NCBI GenBank assembly: GCA_016125455.1
Contig: WGLS01000004.1
Coordinates: forward strand, 186,001 to 250,000
Length of the DNA stretch: 64,000 nt
Source of the DNA: Alphaproteobacteria bacterium
GTDB taxonomy: Bacteria; Pseudomonadota; Alphaproteobacteria; Caulobacterales; Parvularculaceae
Direction: 5' to 3'
Positions 26,153 to 35,011 of this stretch are shown here, piece by piece. How positions within the stretch are numbered: position 1 is the first letter of the stretch; each line of letters starts with the position of its first letter. The notes below the pieces were generated by a model. That model was given only the letters and a program-made list of their open reading frames with translations. It was not told where the DNA came from and made no database searches. Both the position numbers and the translations under genes were made by a program.

Positions 26153-27375
26153 TCGCGCTCGTTTCGGCAATCCTTCTCGCCCCCGGAATAGTATTCGGCG
26201 GCCTCGCAGCCTTTATTCTGGTCGAAGTCCTCTCGGGTTTCTTCGTGCGTCGGCGGCTGTCGCCCCGTCCCGTGGGGCGTAGGCCGGTTGCCGTCGTCGT
26301 GCCGGCGCACAATGAAGCGGCCGTCATAGAAGCGACATTGTCGAGCCTGCAGGGACAACTTCAGGAAAATGACCGCATGATCGTCGTCGCCGATAACTGC
26401 ATCGATGATACGGCGCGCATCGCTAGAAGCCTCGGGGCGGACGTCATTGAGCGAAAGGATGCAACTCACAAGGGCAAAGGGTTCGCATTACAGTTCGCTC
26501 TTGACCATCTAAAGACCAGCGTCCCGCCCGAGACAGTGTTCTTCCTTGATGCCGACTGTCGCCTCGCGCCCGGCGCCCTCGATCTCGTGGCTGGCTCATC
26601 GCAGTCGGCGGACCGCGCCGCACAGGCATTGTATCTCATGACCGCGCCGGCGAGCGCCAATGTAAAGTGTCGTGTTTCGGCCTTCGCCTGGGCGTTCATG
26701 AACCAGACCCGCATGCGCGGCCTCGACGCGCTTGCCGGCATGACCCGCGTTACCGGGGCCGGGACGGCGATCCCCTGGCGCATTGCGGGGACGCTGGAGC
26801 TTGGAGCCGGTGAAATCGTTGAGGATCTCGCCTTGTCGATTGTCCTTGCGGGCCAATGCGAAGGCCCGATCCTGATTGAGGAGGCGGTAGTCTCAAGCGA
26901 CTTTCCGTCGGATGGCCGCGCGGCGGACATTCAGCACGCCCGATGGGAGCACGGCTCTTTGCGAATCGCGTTCAGGCGCGCTCCTGGCCTTGTTTTCCGA
27001 GGTCTTGCGTCGGGCAACCGCCAGATGGCGTTTCTCGGCGTCGATATCGCCGCGCCGCCGCTGACGATTCTATTCGCTATGCTTGCAATCCTTTTGGCGA
27101 TCGGGACCTTGCTGGCGATCGTCGGCGAGGTCGCCGTGGCCTTTGCAAGCGCGATTGGCCTTGCCATGCTTGCGATTGCGGTTTTTGCCGGCTGGCTGGT
27201 CGACGGCCGGCGGATCCTTCCGTTGTCGCTCGCGCCTGCGGTTTTTGGGTATATCGCTTCAAAGTCAGGCGTTTATGGCGGCTCGGCGAGGGCGTCGACC
27301 CGCACCTGGACCAAGACTGACCGTGACCCTGCCCGGGGCGGCGCGTCAGATGAACCTCGCCCTCCCGGACAGTAG
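26149..27375 (+). CDS. Membrane family 2 glycosyltransferase
   Basis: A 408-residue protein starting with GTG that overlaps the previous stop. A membrane helix at 5-30 is followed by a GT2 domain: VVVPAHNEAAVIEATLSSL, VVADNCIDDTA, FFLDADCRL (DxD) and GEIVEDLALSIVLA. Two or three membrane helices fill about 305-375. The layout is like processive or lipid-linked glycosyltransferases that act at the inner membrane. It closes the glycosyltransferase operon. Confidence 0.87.
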   Translation: MIALVSAILLAPGIVFGGLAAFILVEVLSGFFVRRRLSPRPVGRRPVAVVVPAHNEAAVIEATLSSLQGQLQENDRMIVVADNCIDDTARIARSLGADVIERKDATHKGKGFALQFALDHLKTSVPPETVFFLDADCRLAPGALDLVAGSSQSADRAAQALYLMTAPASANVKCRVSAFAWAFMNQTRMRGLDALAGMTRVTGAGTAIPWRIAGTLELGAGEIVEDLALSIVLAGQCEGPILIEEAVVSSDFPSDGRAADIQHARWEHGSLRIAFRRAPGLVFRGLASGNRQMAFLGVDIAAPPLTILFAMLAILLAIGTLLAIVGEVAVAFASAIGLAMLAIAVFAGWLVDGRRILPLSLAPAVFGYIASKSGVYGGSARASTRTWTKTDRDPARGGASDEPRPPGQ

Positions 27376-27530
27376 GCCTTCGCAAAAGGCTCCCCCGACA
27401 CCAGGCTTGCCGCGACGCGGAAACGCGTTGCGTTTGACAGTGCATCTCCCTAGTTTCCGGCGAAAATCCAGATGACCGCTACGTTGCAGCGTACCGGTCG
27501 AGATATACCTTATCGAAGTGGTGCCGGCAG

Positions 27531-27926
27531 ATGGCGACAGCCGATTTTCTCCTCGACTATCTCCCGATCCTTGTCTTTCTCGGGATCGCGTTGGCGCTGG
27601 CGTTGGCGTTCACCTTTATCCCAATGCTCATTGCGCCGAATGCGCCTGACGCGGAAAAAGTGTCGACGTATGAATGCGGGTTCAACGCATTTGATGACGC
27701 CCGCACAAAGTTCGACGTTCAGTTTTACATCGTCGCGATCCTTTTCATTATTGTCGATCTCGACGTCGCGTTTCTATTCCCGTGGGCGGTTACGCTGTTC
27801 AACCCGACTCTCGGCGCTGACCGCGCTTTCCAGATATTCGCCTTTTGGTCGATGTTCGTATTCCTCGCCGTCTTTGCGATCGGCTTCCTGTACGAGTGGA
27901 AAAAGGGAGCGCTCGAATGGCGATAG
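27531..27926 (+). CDS. nuoA: NADH-quinone oxidoreductase subunit A
   Basis: A 131-residue membrane subunit of respiratory complex I with three helices (about 10-32, 63-87, 97-120). The [12 protein letters not shown] loop is the conserved cysteine loop of NuoA/ND3, and [21 protein letters not shown] is the conserved second helix. It starts a nuo operon; about 155 bases upstream separate it from the glycosyltransferase genes. Confidence 0.95.
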   Translation: MATADFLLDYLPILVFLGIALALALAFTFIPMLIAPNAPDAEKVSTYECGFNAFDDARTKFDVQFYIVAILFIIVDLDVAFLFPWAVTLFNPTLGADRAFQIFAFWSMFVFLAVFAIGFLYEWKKGALEWR

Positions 27927-28480
27927 ACGAGCTGAAGCTTGACCGGACCCTGGACAGCGACGGGCCGGTGTATCGACCGGAAGCAAAGGATCCGTTCTTT
28001 ACGGACCTTTCCGACCAGCTGGCCGACCGCGGCTTTTTCACGGCGCCGGCGGACGCCCTGATCAACTGGGCGCGCACCGGTTCGTTGATGTGGATGACGT
28101 TTGGGCTCGCGTGCTGCGCAGTGGAGATGATGCAGGCGTCAATGCCGCGCTGGGACCTTGAACGGTTTGGTGTCGCCCCGCGCGCCTCGCCGCGGCAGTC
28201 GGACGTAATGATCGTGGCCGGAACGCTGACCAACAAGATGGCGCCGGCCTTGCGCAAGGTCTACGACCAGATGCCGAACCCGCGGTATGTGATCTCGATG
28301 GGATCGTGCGCGAATGGCGGCGGTTACTATCACTATTCGTATGCGGTCGTTCGTGGCTGCGACCGCATAGTGCCTGTAGACATTTACGTGCCAGGCTGTC
28401 CGCCGACTGCTGAAGCGCTGATCTACGGCATTTTACAGCTCCAGAAGAAGATCCGCCGCGAAGGCTCGATCGTCCGATAG
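27917..28480 (+). CDS. nuoB: NADH-quinone oxidoreductase subunit B
   Basis: A 187-residue subunit carrying the N2 cluster. Cys66-Cys67 in [10 protein letters not shown], Cys131 in [12 protein letters not shown] and Cys161 in [10 protein letters not shown] are the four ligands. I start at ATG 27917, overlapping nuoA by 10 bases with AAGGGAG upstream. It couples electron delivery to quinone at the NuoB/NuoD interface. Confidence 0.96.
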   Translation: MAIDELKLDRTLDSDGPVYRPEAKDPFFTDLSDQLADRGFFTAPADALINWARTGSLMWMTFGLACCAVEMMQASMPRWDLERFGVAPRASPRQSDVMIVAGTLTNKMAPALRKVYDQMPNPRYVISMGSCANGGGYYHYSYAVVRGCDRIVPVDIYVPGCPPTAEALIYGILQLQKKIRREGSIVR

Positions 28481-28493
28481 CGGAGGGTGCGCC

Positions 28494-28706
28494 GTGAAGT
28501 CATCGGATCTCGTGACGGGGACTGCGGCGGCGGTCGGCGTCGGTTGTGTGCTTTTTGCGCTGAATCGCAGCCTTGGCGCTGACGCGGCGTTCGGCGACGA
28601 CGTTCGGCGATCCGCTGTTGGCGCGCTGATCGCCGGCGTCGCCGTTTCGGGATACCTGCCGCTTCGCCGCCGGATCAGGAACATGATCGGGAAACCAAAA
28701 CAATGA
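28494..28706 (+). CDS. Small membrane protein inside the nuo operon
   Basis: A 70-residue protein starting with GTG behind GGAGGG. Two short hydrophobic stretches (about 8-22 and 42-56, with [15 protein letters not shown]) and a basic tail ([13 protein letters not shown]) suggest a hairpin in the inner membrane. The stop overlaps the nuoC start (ATGA), so it is co-translated with complex I subunits. I recognise no family. It could be an assembly or accessory factor. Confidence 0.65.
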   Translation: MKSSDLVTGTAAAVGVGCVLFALNRSLGADAAFGDDVRRSAVGALIAGVAVSGYLPLRRRIRNMIGKPKQ

Positions 28707-29332
28707 CCGCTATCGAAGACGCCAACCCTGAGATACGCGAACTGGCCGACCATATTGCCGCGCAGAGCGCGGAAGATGTATTCAGTGTCGAGATTGCCTA
28801 TGGCGAACTTACCGTTAACGCCCGTGCGGATTCGATCGTCAGGCTGTTGACCTTCCTGCGCGATGATCCGGCTTGCCATTTCGTGCAGCTAATCGATCTT
28901 TGCGGCGTCGATCACGCGGAGCGAGCGCGGCGTTTCGATGTCGTCTATCATTTGCTCAGCCTGCACAACAATGTACGCGTTCGGGTAAAGGCGCAGGTCG
29001 GCGAATCGCAGGCTATTCCGTCAGTACGCGACGTCTATCCGGCCGCTGACTGGTTCGAACGCGAGGCGTTCGACATGTATGGAATAGTTTTTGCCGGTCA
29101 TCCGGATCTTCGCCGGATACTGACGGACTACGGCTTTGAAGGCTATCCGCTCCGCAAGGACTTCCCGCTGACCGGCTATACGGAAGTGCGGTATGACGAT
29201 GAATTGAAGAAGGTCGTCTATCAGCCGGTAAGCCTCGTTCAGGAGTACCGGGATTTCGACTATCTTTCGCCCTGGGAAGGCGCGCAGTACGTCATTCCCG
29301 GCGATGAAAAGGCGCGCGGCGCAAAGGAGTAG
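28703..29332 (+). CDS. nuoC: NADH-quinone oxidoreductase subunit C
   Basis: A 209-residue peripheral-arm subunit (30 kDa type). Conserved features: [15 protein letters not shown], the [17 protein letters not shown] strand pair and the signature [22 protein letters not shown]-like segment near 113-135, then [13 protein letters not shown]. It is separate from nuoD, as is usual outside enterobacteria. Confidence 0.96.
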   Translation: MTAIEDANPEIRELADHIAAQSAEDVFSVEIAYGELTVNARADSIVRLLTFLRDDPACHFVQLIDLCGVDHAERARRFDVVYHLLSLHNNVRVRVKAQVGESQAIPSVRDVYPAADWFEREAFDMYGIVFAGHPDLRRILTDYGFEGYPLRKDFPLTGYTEVRYDDELKKVVYQPVSLVQEYRDFDYLSPWEGAQYVIPGDEKARGAKE

Positions 29333-29336
29333 GGCG

Positions 29337-29771
29337 ATGGGCGAAAGAACAGGCCGGTGTCTTTGCGGCGCGGTCGCATTCAAGGCTACGCCAAAGGAAA
29401 CGGACGGCGAAGTGCATGTCGACGCTTGCCACTGCGGCATGTGTCGGCGGGCAATAGGTGGGCCGCTTCTTGGCGTAACGCTTGTCGGGCCGCCAGTAAT
29501 TGAGGATGAACGCCAGCTTTCCGTTTATTCGTCGTCTGCATGGGCGGAGCGCGCATTCTGCCGAACCTGCGGCTCCAACCTGTTTTATCGGTTCAAAGAT
29601 GGATCAATGCATACGGTCCATGCCGGCGCCCTTGATGATTTATCCGATGCGGTCTTCGCAGTGGAAATCTTCGTCGATGACAAGCCCGGTTTCTATGAAT
29701 TTTCGGGCGACCGGACGCGTATGACTGGCGCGGAAGTAATGTCCGCTTTTGTGGGCGGCGAGAAGGCGTAG
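29337..29771 (+). CDS. GFA/CENP-V-family zinc protein
   Basis: A 144-residue protein with the GFA fold. Zinc ligands are Cys8/Cys10 (GRCLCGAV), Cys31/Cys33/Cys36 (CHCGMCRR) and Cys75/Cys78 (FCRTCGS). The family is named after glutathione-dependent formaldehyde-activating enzyme, although most members have unknown activity. It starts 4 bases after the nuoC stop and ends 6 bases before nuoD, so it is embedded in the complex I operon. A role in complex I is not known to me. Confidence 0.87.
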   Translation: MGERTGRCLCGAVAFKATPKETDGEVHVDACHCGMCRRAIGGPLLGVTLVGPPVIEDERQLSVYSSSAWAERAFCRTCGSNLFYRFKDGSMHTVHAGALDDLSDAVFAVEIFVDDKPGFYEFSGDRTRMTGAEVMSAFVGGEKA

Positions 29772-29777
29772 GATCCA

Positions 29778-31007
29778 ATGGCGGACGGCACGAAGATCAT
29801 TGAAGTGACGGACAGCGCGTCCGAAGCGGCGTCTGAACGAAATTTCACGATCAACTTCGGTCCTCAGCACCCGGCGGCCCACGGGGTCCTGCGGCTGGTC
29901 GTCGAACTGGATGGGGAAGTCGTCGAGCGGATCGATCCCCATATCGGCCTGCTTCATCGGGGTACGGAAAAGCTCATCGAGCACAAGACCTACCTGCAAG
30001 CGATTCCGTATTTTGATCGCCTCGACTATGTTGCGCCTATGAACCAGGAGCATGCGTTTTGCCTCGCGGTGGAGCGGATGCTTGAGATTGACGTGCCGCG
30101 CCGCGCCCAGCATATCCGCGTCCTGTTCTGCGAGATCGGCAGGATCCTGTCGCATCTCCTGAACGTTACGACCCAGGCAATGGACGTTGGCGCGCTGACG
30201 CCGCCGCTGTGGGGCTTTGAAGACCGCGAAAAGCTTATGGTCTTCTACGAGCGCGCGTCGGGCAGCCGGATGCATGCCGCGTATTTTCGGGTTGGCGGAG
30301 TCCACCAGGATCTCCCCGACGCTCTGCTTGATGACATCGACAGATGGTGCGACTCGTTCCCGAGTACGATCGACGATATCGATGCGCTGATTACGGAGAA
30401 CCGGATATTCAAGCAGCGCAATGTCGATATTGGCGTCGTTACCCGCGATGAGGCGTTCGCCTGGGGATTTTCAGGCGTTATGTTGCGCGGAACGGGCGTC
30501 GCATGGGACCTGCGCCGGTCGCAGCCCTATGAGACCTACCCGGAGTATGAATTTGAGATTCCGGTCGGCAAGAATTCTGACTGTTGGGATCGCTACCTCA
30601 TGCGCATGGAGGAGATGCGTCAGTCGATCTCCATCATGAAGCAGGCGATCGCTAAGTTGAGGGAAGAAGGACCGGGCCCCGTCATGACGTCGGACGGCAA
30701 GGTCGCGCCGCCGCGCCGCGCGGACATGAAAGGGTCGATGGAAGCGCTTATCCATCATTTCAAGCTCTACACAGAGGGCTTCCACGTGCCGCCGGGCGAG
30801 GTCTACGCCGCAGTCGAAGCGCCCAAGGGCGAATTCGGCGTCTATCTCGTGTCTGACGGTTCAAACCGTCCGTACAGGTGCAAGATCCGCGCGCCGGGCT
30901 ACGCTCACCTACAAGCGATGGACTGGATGAATCGCGGACACATGCTTGCGGACGTGTCGGCGATCCTTGGCTCCCTCGACATCGTCTTCGGCGAGATCGA
31001 TCGTTAG
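29778..31007 (+). CDS. nuoD: NADH-quinone oxidoreductase subunit D
   Basis: A 409-residue 49-kDa-type subunit that forms the quinone site with NuoB. Hallmarks: [15 protein letters not shown] with the quinone-site His, [29 protein letters not shown] and a C-terminal [19 protein letters not shown] plus DIVFGEIDR. Full length. nuoE-N do not follow; a minus-strand lipoprotein gene comes next, so the remaining complex I genes must lie elsewhere. Confidence 0.96.
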   Translation: MADGTKIIEVTDSASEAASERNFTINFGPQHPAAHGVLRLVVELDGEVVERIDPHIGLLHRGTEKLIEHKTYLQAIPYFDRLDYVAPMNQEHAFCLAVERMLEIDVPRRAQHIRVLFCEIGRILSHLLNVTTQAMDVGALTPPLWGFEDREKLMVFYERASGSRMHAAYFRVGGVHQDLPDALLDDIDRWCDSFPSTIDDIDALITENRIFKQRNVDIGVVTRDEAFAWGFSGVMLRGTGVAWDLRRSQPYETYPEYEFEIPVGKNSDCWDRYLMRMEEMRQSISIMKQAIAKLREEGPGPVMTSDGKVAPPRRADMKGSMEALIHHFKLYTEGFHVPPGEVYAAVEAPKGEFGVYLVSDGSNRPYRCKIRAPGYAHLQAMDWMNRGHMLADVSAILGSLDIVFGEIDR

Positions 31008-31115
31008 CGCGTTTACCGACCTGATCGATTGCGGTTGGTTGGCGGAAAACGCGACTGTAAAGGCGCCCGTAGATAAGCGGAGACGCAAGAAGAGTCGCCG
31101 CGATGCGCTGAAAAC

Positions 31116-32507
31116 CTATTCGGACGGACTGAGTTGCTGACCGTCGACGCCAAGATCCCTGTAGGGCTGAAAGTTGGCGTCATTGGTGAGGACGTAGGTG
31201 CCGTCGTTAAGCCGCCATGCCTGGTCGTAGGTGTAGTCGAGTTCAACAGATCCGCCGGCCGCGTACGGATCGTCATAGGTCTCGACGCCGCGGATCGTCT
31301 CCGACGTTTCGCGGGCCATACGATCGCTCGAGGCCTGCTGTTTTTCCCATGAATCCTGCCGCATCGCCGAGATTTCCGCATTCGTTTTTCGGTTGATCTC
31401 AGAGATCTTTCGCGAGGTTTCGAGGTTCGTCTTGTTGATTGCGGCCTGATGCTTGTTGATGCGCGCGCTCCACTCGGGACCAGCGCGATAGGAGCGGCGC
31501 ATCATTTCGCCGAATTCGAGGTCGAAGTCCTTGGCTGGCGCCTTGTACGACCAAGCGGGCATGGTTGCGCCGTAGCCTGTCCTGTAGCCCGCCATGCCGT
31601 AGGCTGGGTCCATCCAGGACTCGCTGAACGTCGCCGCAACGACGATCGCTTCGCGGACCTCGACGCCATTTTCCTGATAGGCGATAATTGCTTCGCCGGC
31701 ATCGACACGCGTGCGCATGCCGCCGCCCGGCATCGGCGTGTTCGACTCCAGCGGACGCAGTTCGCCGATCAGGTCCTGGCGCTGTCGGTATTCTACGATG
31801 CGCGCCTCCGCGTTAGCCTGGGGGACCATGCCGCGGATGTAGGCTTCGACGCTGCCGTAACTGGCCGCGCGGCATCCGCCTTGCGGCGCCGGCATGCCCT
31901 CCATCCACTGCCAGGCGTCGGTCGGCAAAATCATGACGCTTGATCGTCCGTCAGCGGATTTCACACGAAAGCTGAAATTGTACCCGGCCGAATTGCAGCC
32001 CTGATTGCCGCCCCAAACGACGCCGCCCTCCTCCGACCAGTCTGCTGGCGCGAGGATGGTGCCGGCGACGAGCGGCTTTTCAAAGCCTGTCCGGTCCATC
32101 ATGTTGAAAGGCTTCACGCGGTGCGCGCCTTCGGGAAGGCCTTTGCGGCCACTCCCTTTTTCAGCATTCTTGGCGGCCGCGTGCCTCGTCATGTCTGGCG
32201 CGGCGGATTGCGGGCCATCGCTGAGGTCCGATGCCGTCCGGGAGCCAGCAGGGGGCTCAGCCGGGGCTTGCGCCGCTTCCCCGCGCAAGGCGGCCGCTTC
32301 ACTTCGAAGCGAGGCGATCTCGCGCGCGATTTCCGCCTGCGCTTCCGGCGGCAGGTCAGCCATGACGGCTTTCAGTTCGGCGATCTCGCTCTCGATCATC
32401 GCCGCTTCTTCGGCCGGGGAAAACTCGTCTTGCGCCGCTTCGCCGCCGCATGCAGCCATGGCGAGCGCGCCCGCCCCGACAAGTGAGAAGAATGCATTTC
32501 GTGACAT
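31116..32507 (-). CDS. Lipoprotein with coiled coil, unknown function
   Basis: A 463-residue exported protein. I start at ATG 32507, which has GGGGGAG upstream and gives a signal with lipobox AMAAC (Cys20). Residues 30-75 are Glu/Ala-rich and coiled-coil-like (EIAELKAVMADLPPEAQAEI). A low-complexity Pro/Ala linker follows. Residues 145-330 look globular (GGVVWGGNQGCNSAGYNFSF), and about 345-415 are again helical (INKHQAAINKTNLETSRKIS). I recognise no family. It is convergent with nuoD. Confidence 0.65.
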   Translation of the reverse strand: MSRNAFFSLVGAGALAMAACGGEAAQDEFSPAEEAAMIESEIAELKAVMADLPPEAQAEIAREIASLRSEAAALRGEAAQAPAEPPAGSRTASDLSDGPQSAAPDMTRHAAAKNAEKGSGRKGLPEGAHRVKPFNMMDRTGFEKPLVAGTILAPADWSEEGGVVWGGNQGCNSAGYNFSFRVKSADGRSSVMILPTDAWQWMEGMPAPQGGCRAASYGSVEAYIRGMVPQANAEARIVEYRQRQDLIGELRPLESNTPMPGGGMRTRVDAGEAIIAYQENGVEVREAIVVAATFSESWMDPAYGMAGYRTGYGATMPAWSYKAPAKDFDLEFGEMMRRSYRAGPEWSARINKHQAAINKTNLETSRKISEINRKTNAEISAMRQDSWEKQQASSDRMARETSETIRGVETYDDPYAAGGSVELDYTYDQAWRLNDGTYVLTNDANFQPYRDLGVDGQQLSPSE

Positions 32508-32574
32508 TTCGCGTCTCCCCCGGGTCACATGCCCTGCAATGATAGTATGCGCAGCGCGTTCGATTCGGCGGTCA

Positions 32575-33171
32575 CTACGGCGCTGCAATCCGCCGCCAGG
32601 CATCGAGAACGTGCGCAACCCGTCGATCGTCGCCAATCAGGTCGTCGTGCACAAGAAGGCCGGTCATCATCGCCCGACTAATGGTCAAGGTCGTTTCAAC
32701 CTCACGGCGCGTTGCGCCTTCAGGGTGCAGGGCGGCAAGCTCACGCTCCATCGCGGCCCGCCAACCCTCAAGGGCCGGCGCAACTCTGGCCTTTAGATCA
32801 GGGTCCGTCCGGGCCGCGACGAGTATCTGAAGAAGCGCTTCATAGTCGGTCGTTTTGAACTGGTCGATCCACGACCTTTGCAGCGCCTGTCCGAGACCGG
32901 CCCCCTCCGTCTCCGCGTTGATCCGCGCGAAGTACCTTACTGACCTCGCCAGAAGAAACTCCGCGACCGCGGCCGTCAGGTCGAGCTTGGTCGGAAAATG
33001 ATGTTGCAGCGCGCCTGTTGAGACGCCGGAGGCGGCGACGACCTTGGCGATGCTCGTTCGGTGATAGCCTTCAGCGGCAAGGCGCGCGACCGCCGCTTCG
33101 CAAATGCGACGGCGCATCGCGGCGCTCTTGGTCGCCTGTTTTCCAGGCGCGTTCGAAATTACATTCGCCAT
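32575..33171 (-). CDS. TetR-family transcriptional repressor
   Basis: A 198-residue regulator. The N-terminal helix-turn-helix is typical: RICEAAVARLAAEGYHRTSI then VVAASGVSTGALQHHFPTK. The C-terminal part is a helical ligand domain (LQILVAARTDPDLKARVAPA). I start at ATG 33171 rather than an upstream TTG. It is divergent from the acyl-CoA carboxylase cluster, with a palindromic operator at 33186-33199 between them, so it should repress that cluster and itself, with an acyl-CoA as likely effector. Confidence 0.88.
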   Translation of the reverse strand: MANVISNAPGKQATKSAAMRRRICEAAVARLAAEGYHRTSIAKVVAASGVSTGALQHHFPTKLDLTAAVAEFLLARSVRYFARINAETEGAGLGQALQRSWIDQFKTTDYEALLQILVAARTDPDLKARVAPALEGWRAAMERELAALHPEGATRREVETTLTISRAMMTGLLVHDDLIGDDRRVAHVLDAWRRIAAP

Positions 33172-33185
33172 CTCGACATTAAAAC

Positions 33186-33199
33186 AATACAAGTGTATT
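33186..33199. promoter_or_regulatory. TetR operator in the divergent promoter region
   Basis: AATACA-AG-TGTATT is a perfect 6-base inverted repeat with a 2-base centre. It lies 15 bases upstream of the TetR start and 65 bases upstream of the carboxylase start. A TTGACA on the minus strand a few bases away (complement of 33204-33209) would place the operator inside the tetR promoter. Confidence 0.65.
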
Positions 33200-33263
33200 C
33201 TTTTGTCAATTCGTCGTCCGAACGAAGCAATTGAAGAAAGCGAACAAGGGAGACGTCACGAGG

Positions 33264-34883
33264 ATGCCGGTCTTCGAGTCCCAGATAGACGTCCGGTCGG
33301 ATGATTTCGCGCGAAATCGCGCCGCGCACCTGAAGCTCATCGAGGAATTCCGGGCGCTGGAAGAGAAGATCGTCGCTACGTCGGCGCGCGCGAAGCCAAA
33401 GTTTGATAACCGCGGCCAGTTGCTGCCGCGCGAGCGTCTTGCGCTGATCCTTGATCGCGGTGCGCCGTTCCTCGAGATTTCGACGCTCTGCGGCTATAAG
33501 ATGGACGACGACGACGGCGACTCCCAGATTTCCGGGGGCGGGTCGATCTGCGGCATCGGCTTCGTTTCCGGCGTTCGCTGCATGGTCACGGCGTCGGATT
33601 CCGGCATCAAGGGCGGGGCGGCGACGCCGATGGGCGTCGACAAGGCGCTGCGGGCGCAGGCGATCGCGCTCGAGAACCGGCTTCCCTTCATCCAGATGGT
33701 CGAGAGCGCAGGCGCGAACCTTCTCCGCCAGTCGCAGATGTTCGTCGCAGGCGGACGATCGTTCGCGAACCTCGCCAAGCTATCGGCGGCGGGCTGTCCG
33801 ATTATCGCGATCGTGCACGGCAGTTCTACTGCTGGCGGCGCCTATCAGACCGGCCTGTCGGATTATGTCGTTGCCGTCAGGGGGCGGACGAAGGTGTTTC
33901 TCGCCGGGCCGCCGCTCCTGAAGGCGGCGACGGGCGAGATCGCGACGGACGAGGACCTCGGCGGCGCGGAGATGCACTACCATGTATCCGGAACCGCGGA
34001 ATACATGGCCGAGGACGACCGCGACGGCATCCGCATCGGTCGCGAGATCGTCGCGCGGCTGCAATGGGATCGCGGCGTCAAGCGAACCGCCAATCAGAAC
34101 TTCCGTGAACCGCTCTATGATCCCGAAGAAATCCTGGGAGTGACGCCGGCTGACTACCGCACGCCCTATGACGTGCGGGAAAACATCGCGCGCATTGTCG
34201 ACGGCTCTGAGCTGCTTGGCTTCAAGGACGGCTATGGCGCAGCGACGGTTTGCGTTCAGGCGGAGGTGGCCGGCCACGCCGTCGGCATAATCTCGAACAA
34301 CGGCCCGATCGACGCCCATGGCGCAACCAAGGCCGCGCAGTTCATCCAGCTCATGTGCCAGTCGGGAACGCCCGTCGTCTTCCTGCAGAATACGACGGGG
34401 TACATGGTCGGCACGGACGCGGAGCAATCGGGCATTGTCAAGCACGGCTCGAAGATGATCCAGGCGGTCACGAACATGACCGTGCCGAAGTTCACTCTCC
34501 AGATAGGCGCGAGCTTCGGCGCCGGCAATTACGGCATGTGCGGACGATCCTTCGATCCGCGGTTCATCTTCTCCTGGCCGAATAACCGGATCGCCGTTAT
34601 GGGCGGCGAGCAGGCGGCGAAGACAATGATGATCGTCGCGGAGGAAGGCGCGAAAAAGCGCGGGCAGGAGGTCAATACCGCCTATTTCGAGGCGATGGGC
34701 GCGGAGATCGTCAAGAAATACGACGAGGAGAGCCGGGCGCTCTTCGCCACGGCGCGGCTGTGGGACGACGGCCTGATCGATCCGCGCGATACAAGAAAAG
34801 TGCTCGCGTTCTGTCTCGACACGGCGGCCGAGGCGGAGCGCCGCGAGCTCCGGCCGAACGTCTTTGGGGTCGGGAGGATGTGA
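33264..34883 (+). CDS. Acyl-CoA carboxylase, carboxyltransferase (beta) subunit
   Basis: A 539-residue biotin-dependent carboxyltransferase with N- and C-terminal crotonase-like halves. LLPRERLALILDRGAPFLEI, VESAGANLLRQSQMFVAGG, HGSSTAGGAYQTGLSDYVV and GPPLLKAATGEIATDEDLGG match the methylcrotonyl/geranyl-CoA carboxylase beta branch (LiuB/AtuC). ATG 33264 is preferred over an upstream TTG; AAGGGAG lies 13 bases before it. With the biotin-carrying alpha subunit at 37133 it would carboxylate a branched 2,3-enoyl-CoA. I lean to AtuC-like because the next gene resembles AtuD. Confidence 0.88.
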   Translation: MPVFESQIDVRSDDFARNRAAHLKLIEEFRALEEKIVATSARAKPKFDNRGQLLPRERLALILDRGAPFLEISTLCGYKMDDDDGDSQISGGGSICGIGFVSGVRCMVTASDSGIKGGAATPMGVDKALRAQAIALENRLPFIQMVESAGANLLRQSQMFVAGGRSFANLAKLSAAGCPIIAIVHGSSTAGGAYQTGLSDYVVAVRGRTKVFLAGPPLLKAATGEIATDEDLGGAEMHYHVSGTAEYMAEDDRDGIRIGREIVARLQWDRGVKRTANQNFREPLYDPEEILGVTPADYRTPYDVRENIARIVDGSELLGFKDGYGAATVCVQAEVAGHAVGIISNNGPIDAHGATKAAQFIQLMCQSGTPVVFLQNTTGYMVGTDAEQSGIVKHGSKMIQAVTNMTVPKFTLQIGASFGAGNYGMCGRSFDPRFIFSWPNNRIAVMGGEQAAKTMMIVAEEGAKKRGQEVNTAYFEAMGAEIVKKYDEESRALFATARLWDDGLIDPRDTRKVLAFCLDTAAEAERRELRPNVFGVGRM

Positions 34884-34892
34884 TGCGATCTT

Positions 34893-34974
34893 CGTCCCTC
34901 GAGACGCGGCGTCGCCGCTCCCCTGGGTGGGGATCGGAGTAGGTCTTCACCCTGAGGAGGCTCAAGGCGCCGTC
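34893..34974. repeat. Degenerate palindromic intergenic repeats (two units)
   Basis: The spacer between the carboxylase beta and acyl-CoA dehydrogenase genes holds a unit at 34893-34932 (CGTCCCTCGAGACGC then a 13-base palindrome GCGGCGTCGCCGC) and an opposite unit at 34946-34974 (CACCCTGAGGAGG, AAGGCGCCGTC). They resemble the CCTGAGGAG...GTCTCGAAGGACGAGG palindromic element scattered in alphaproteobacterial intergenic DNA, as I recall it. Transcribed, they would fold into stems. Confidence 0.5.
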
Positions 34975-35011
34975 ACAAAGAGCGAAGGCGACAAAGCGAA
35001 GGAATAAAGAC

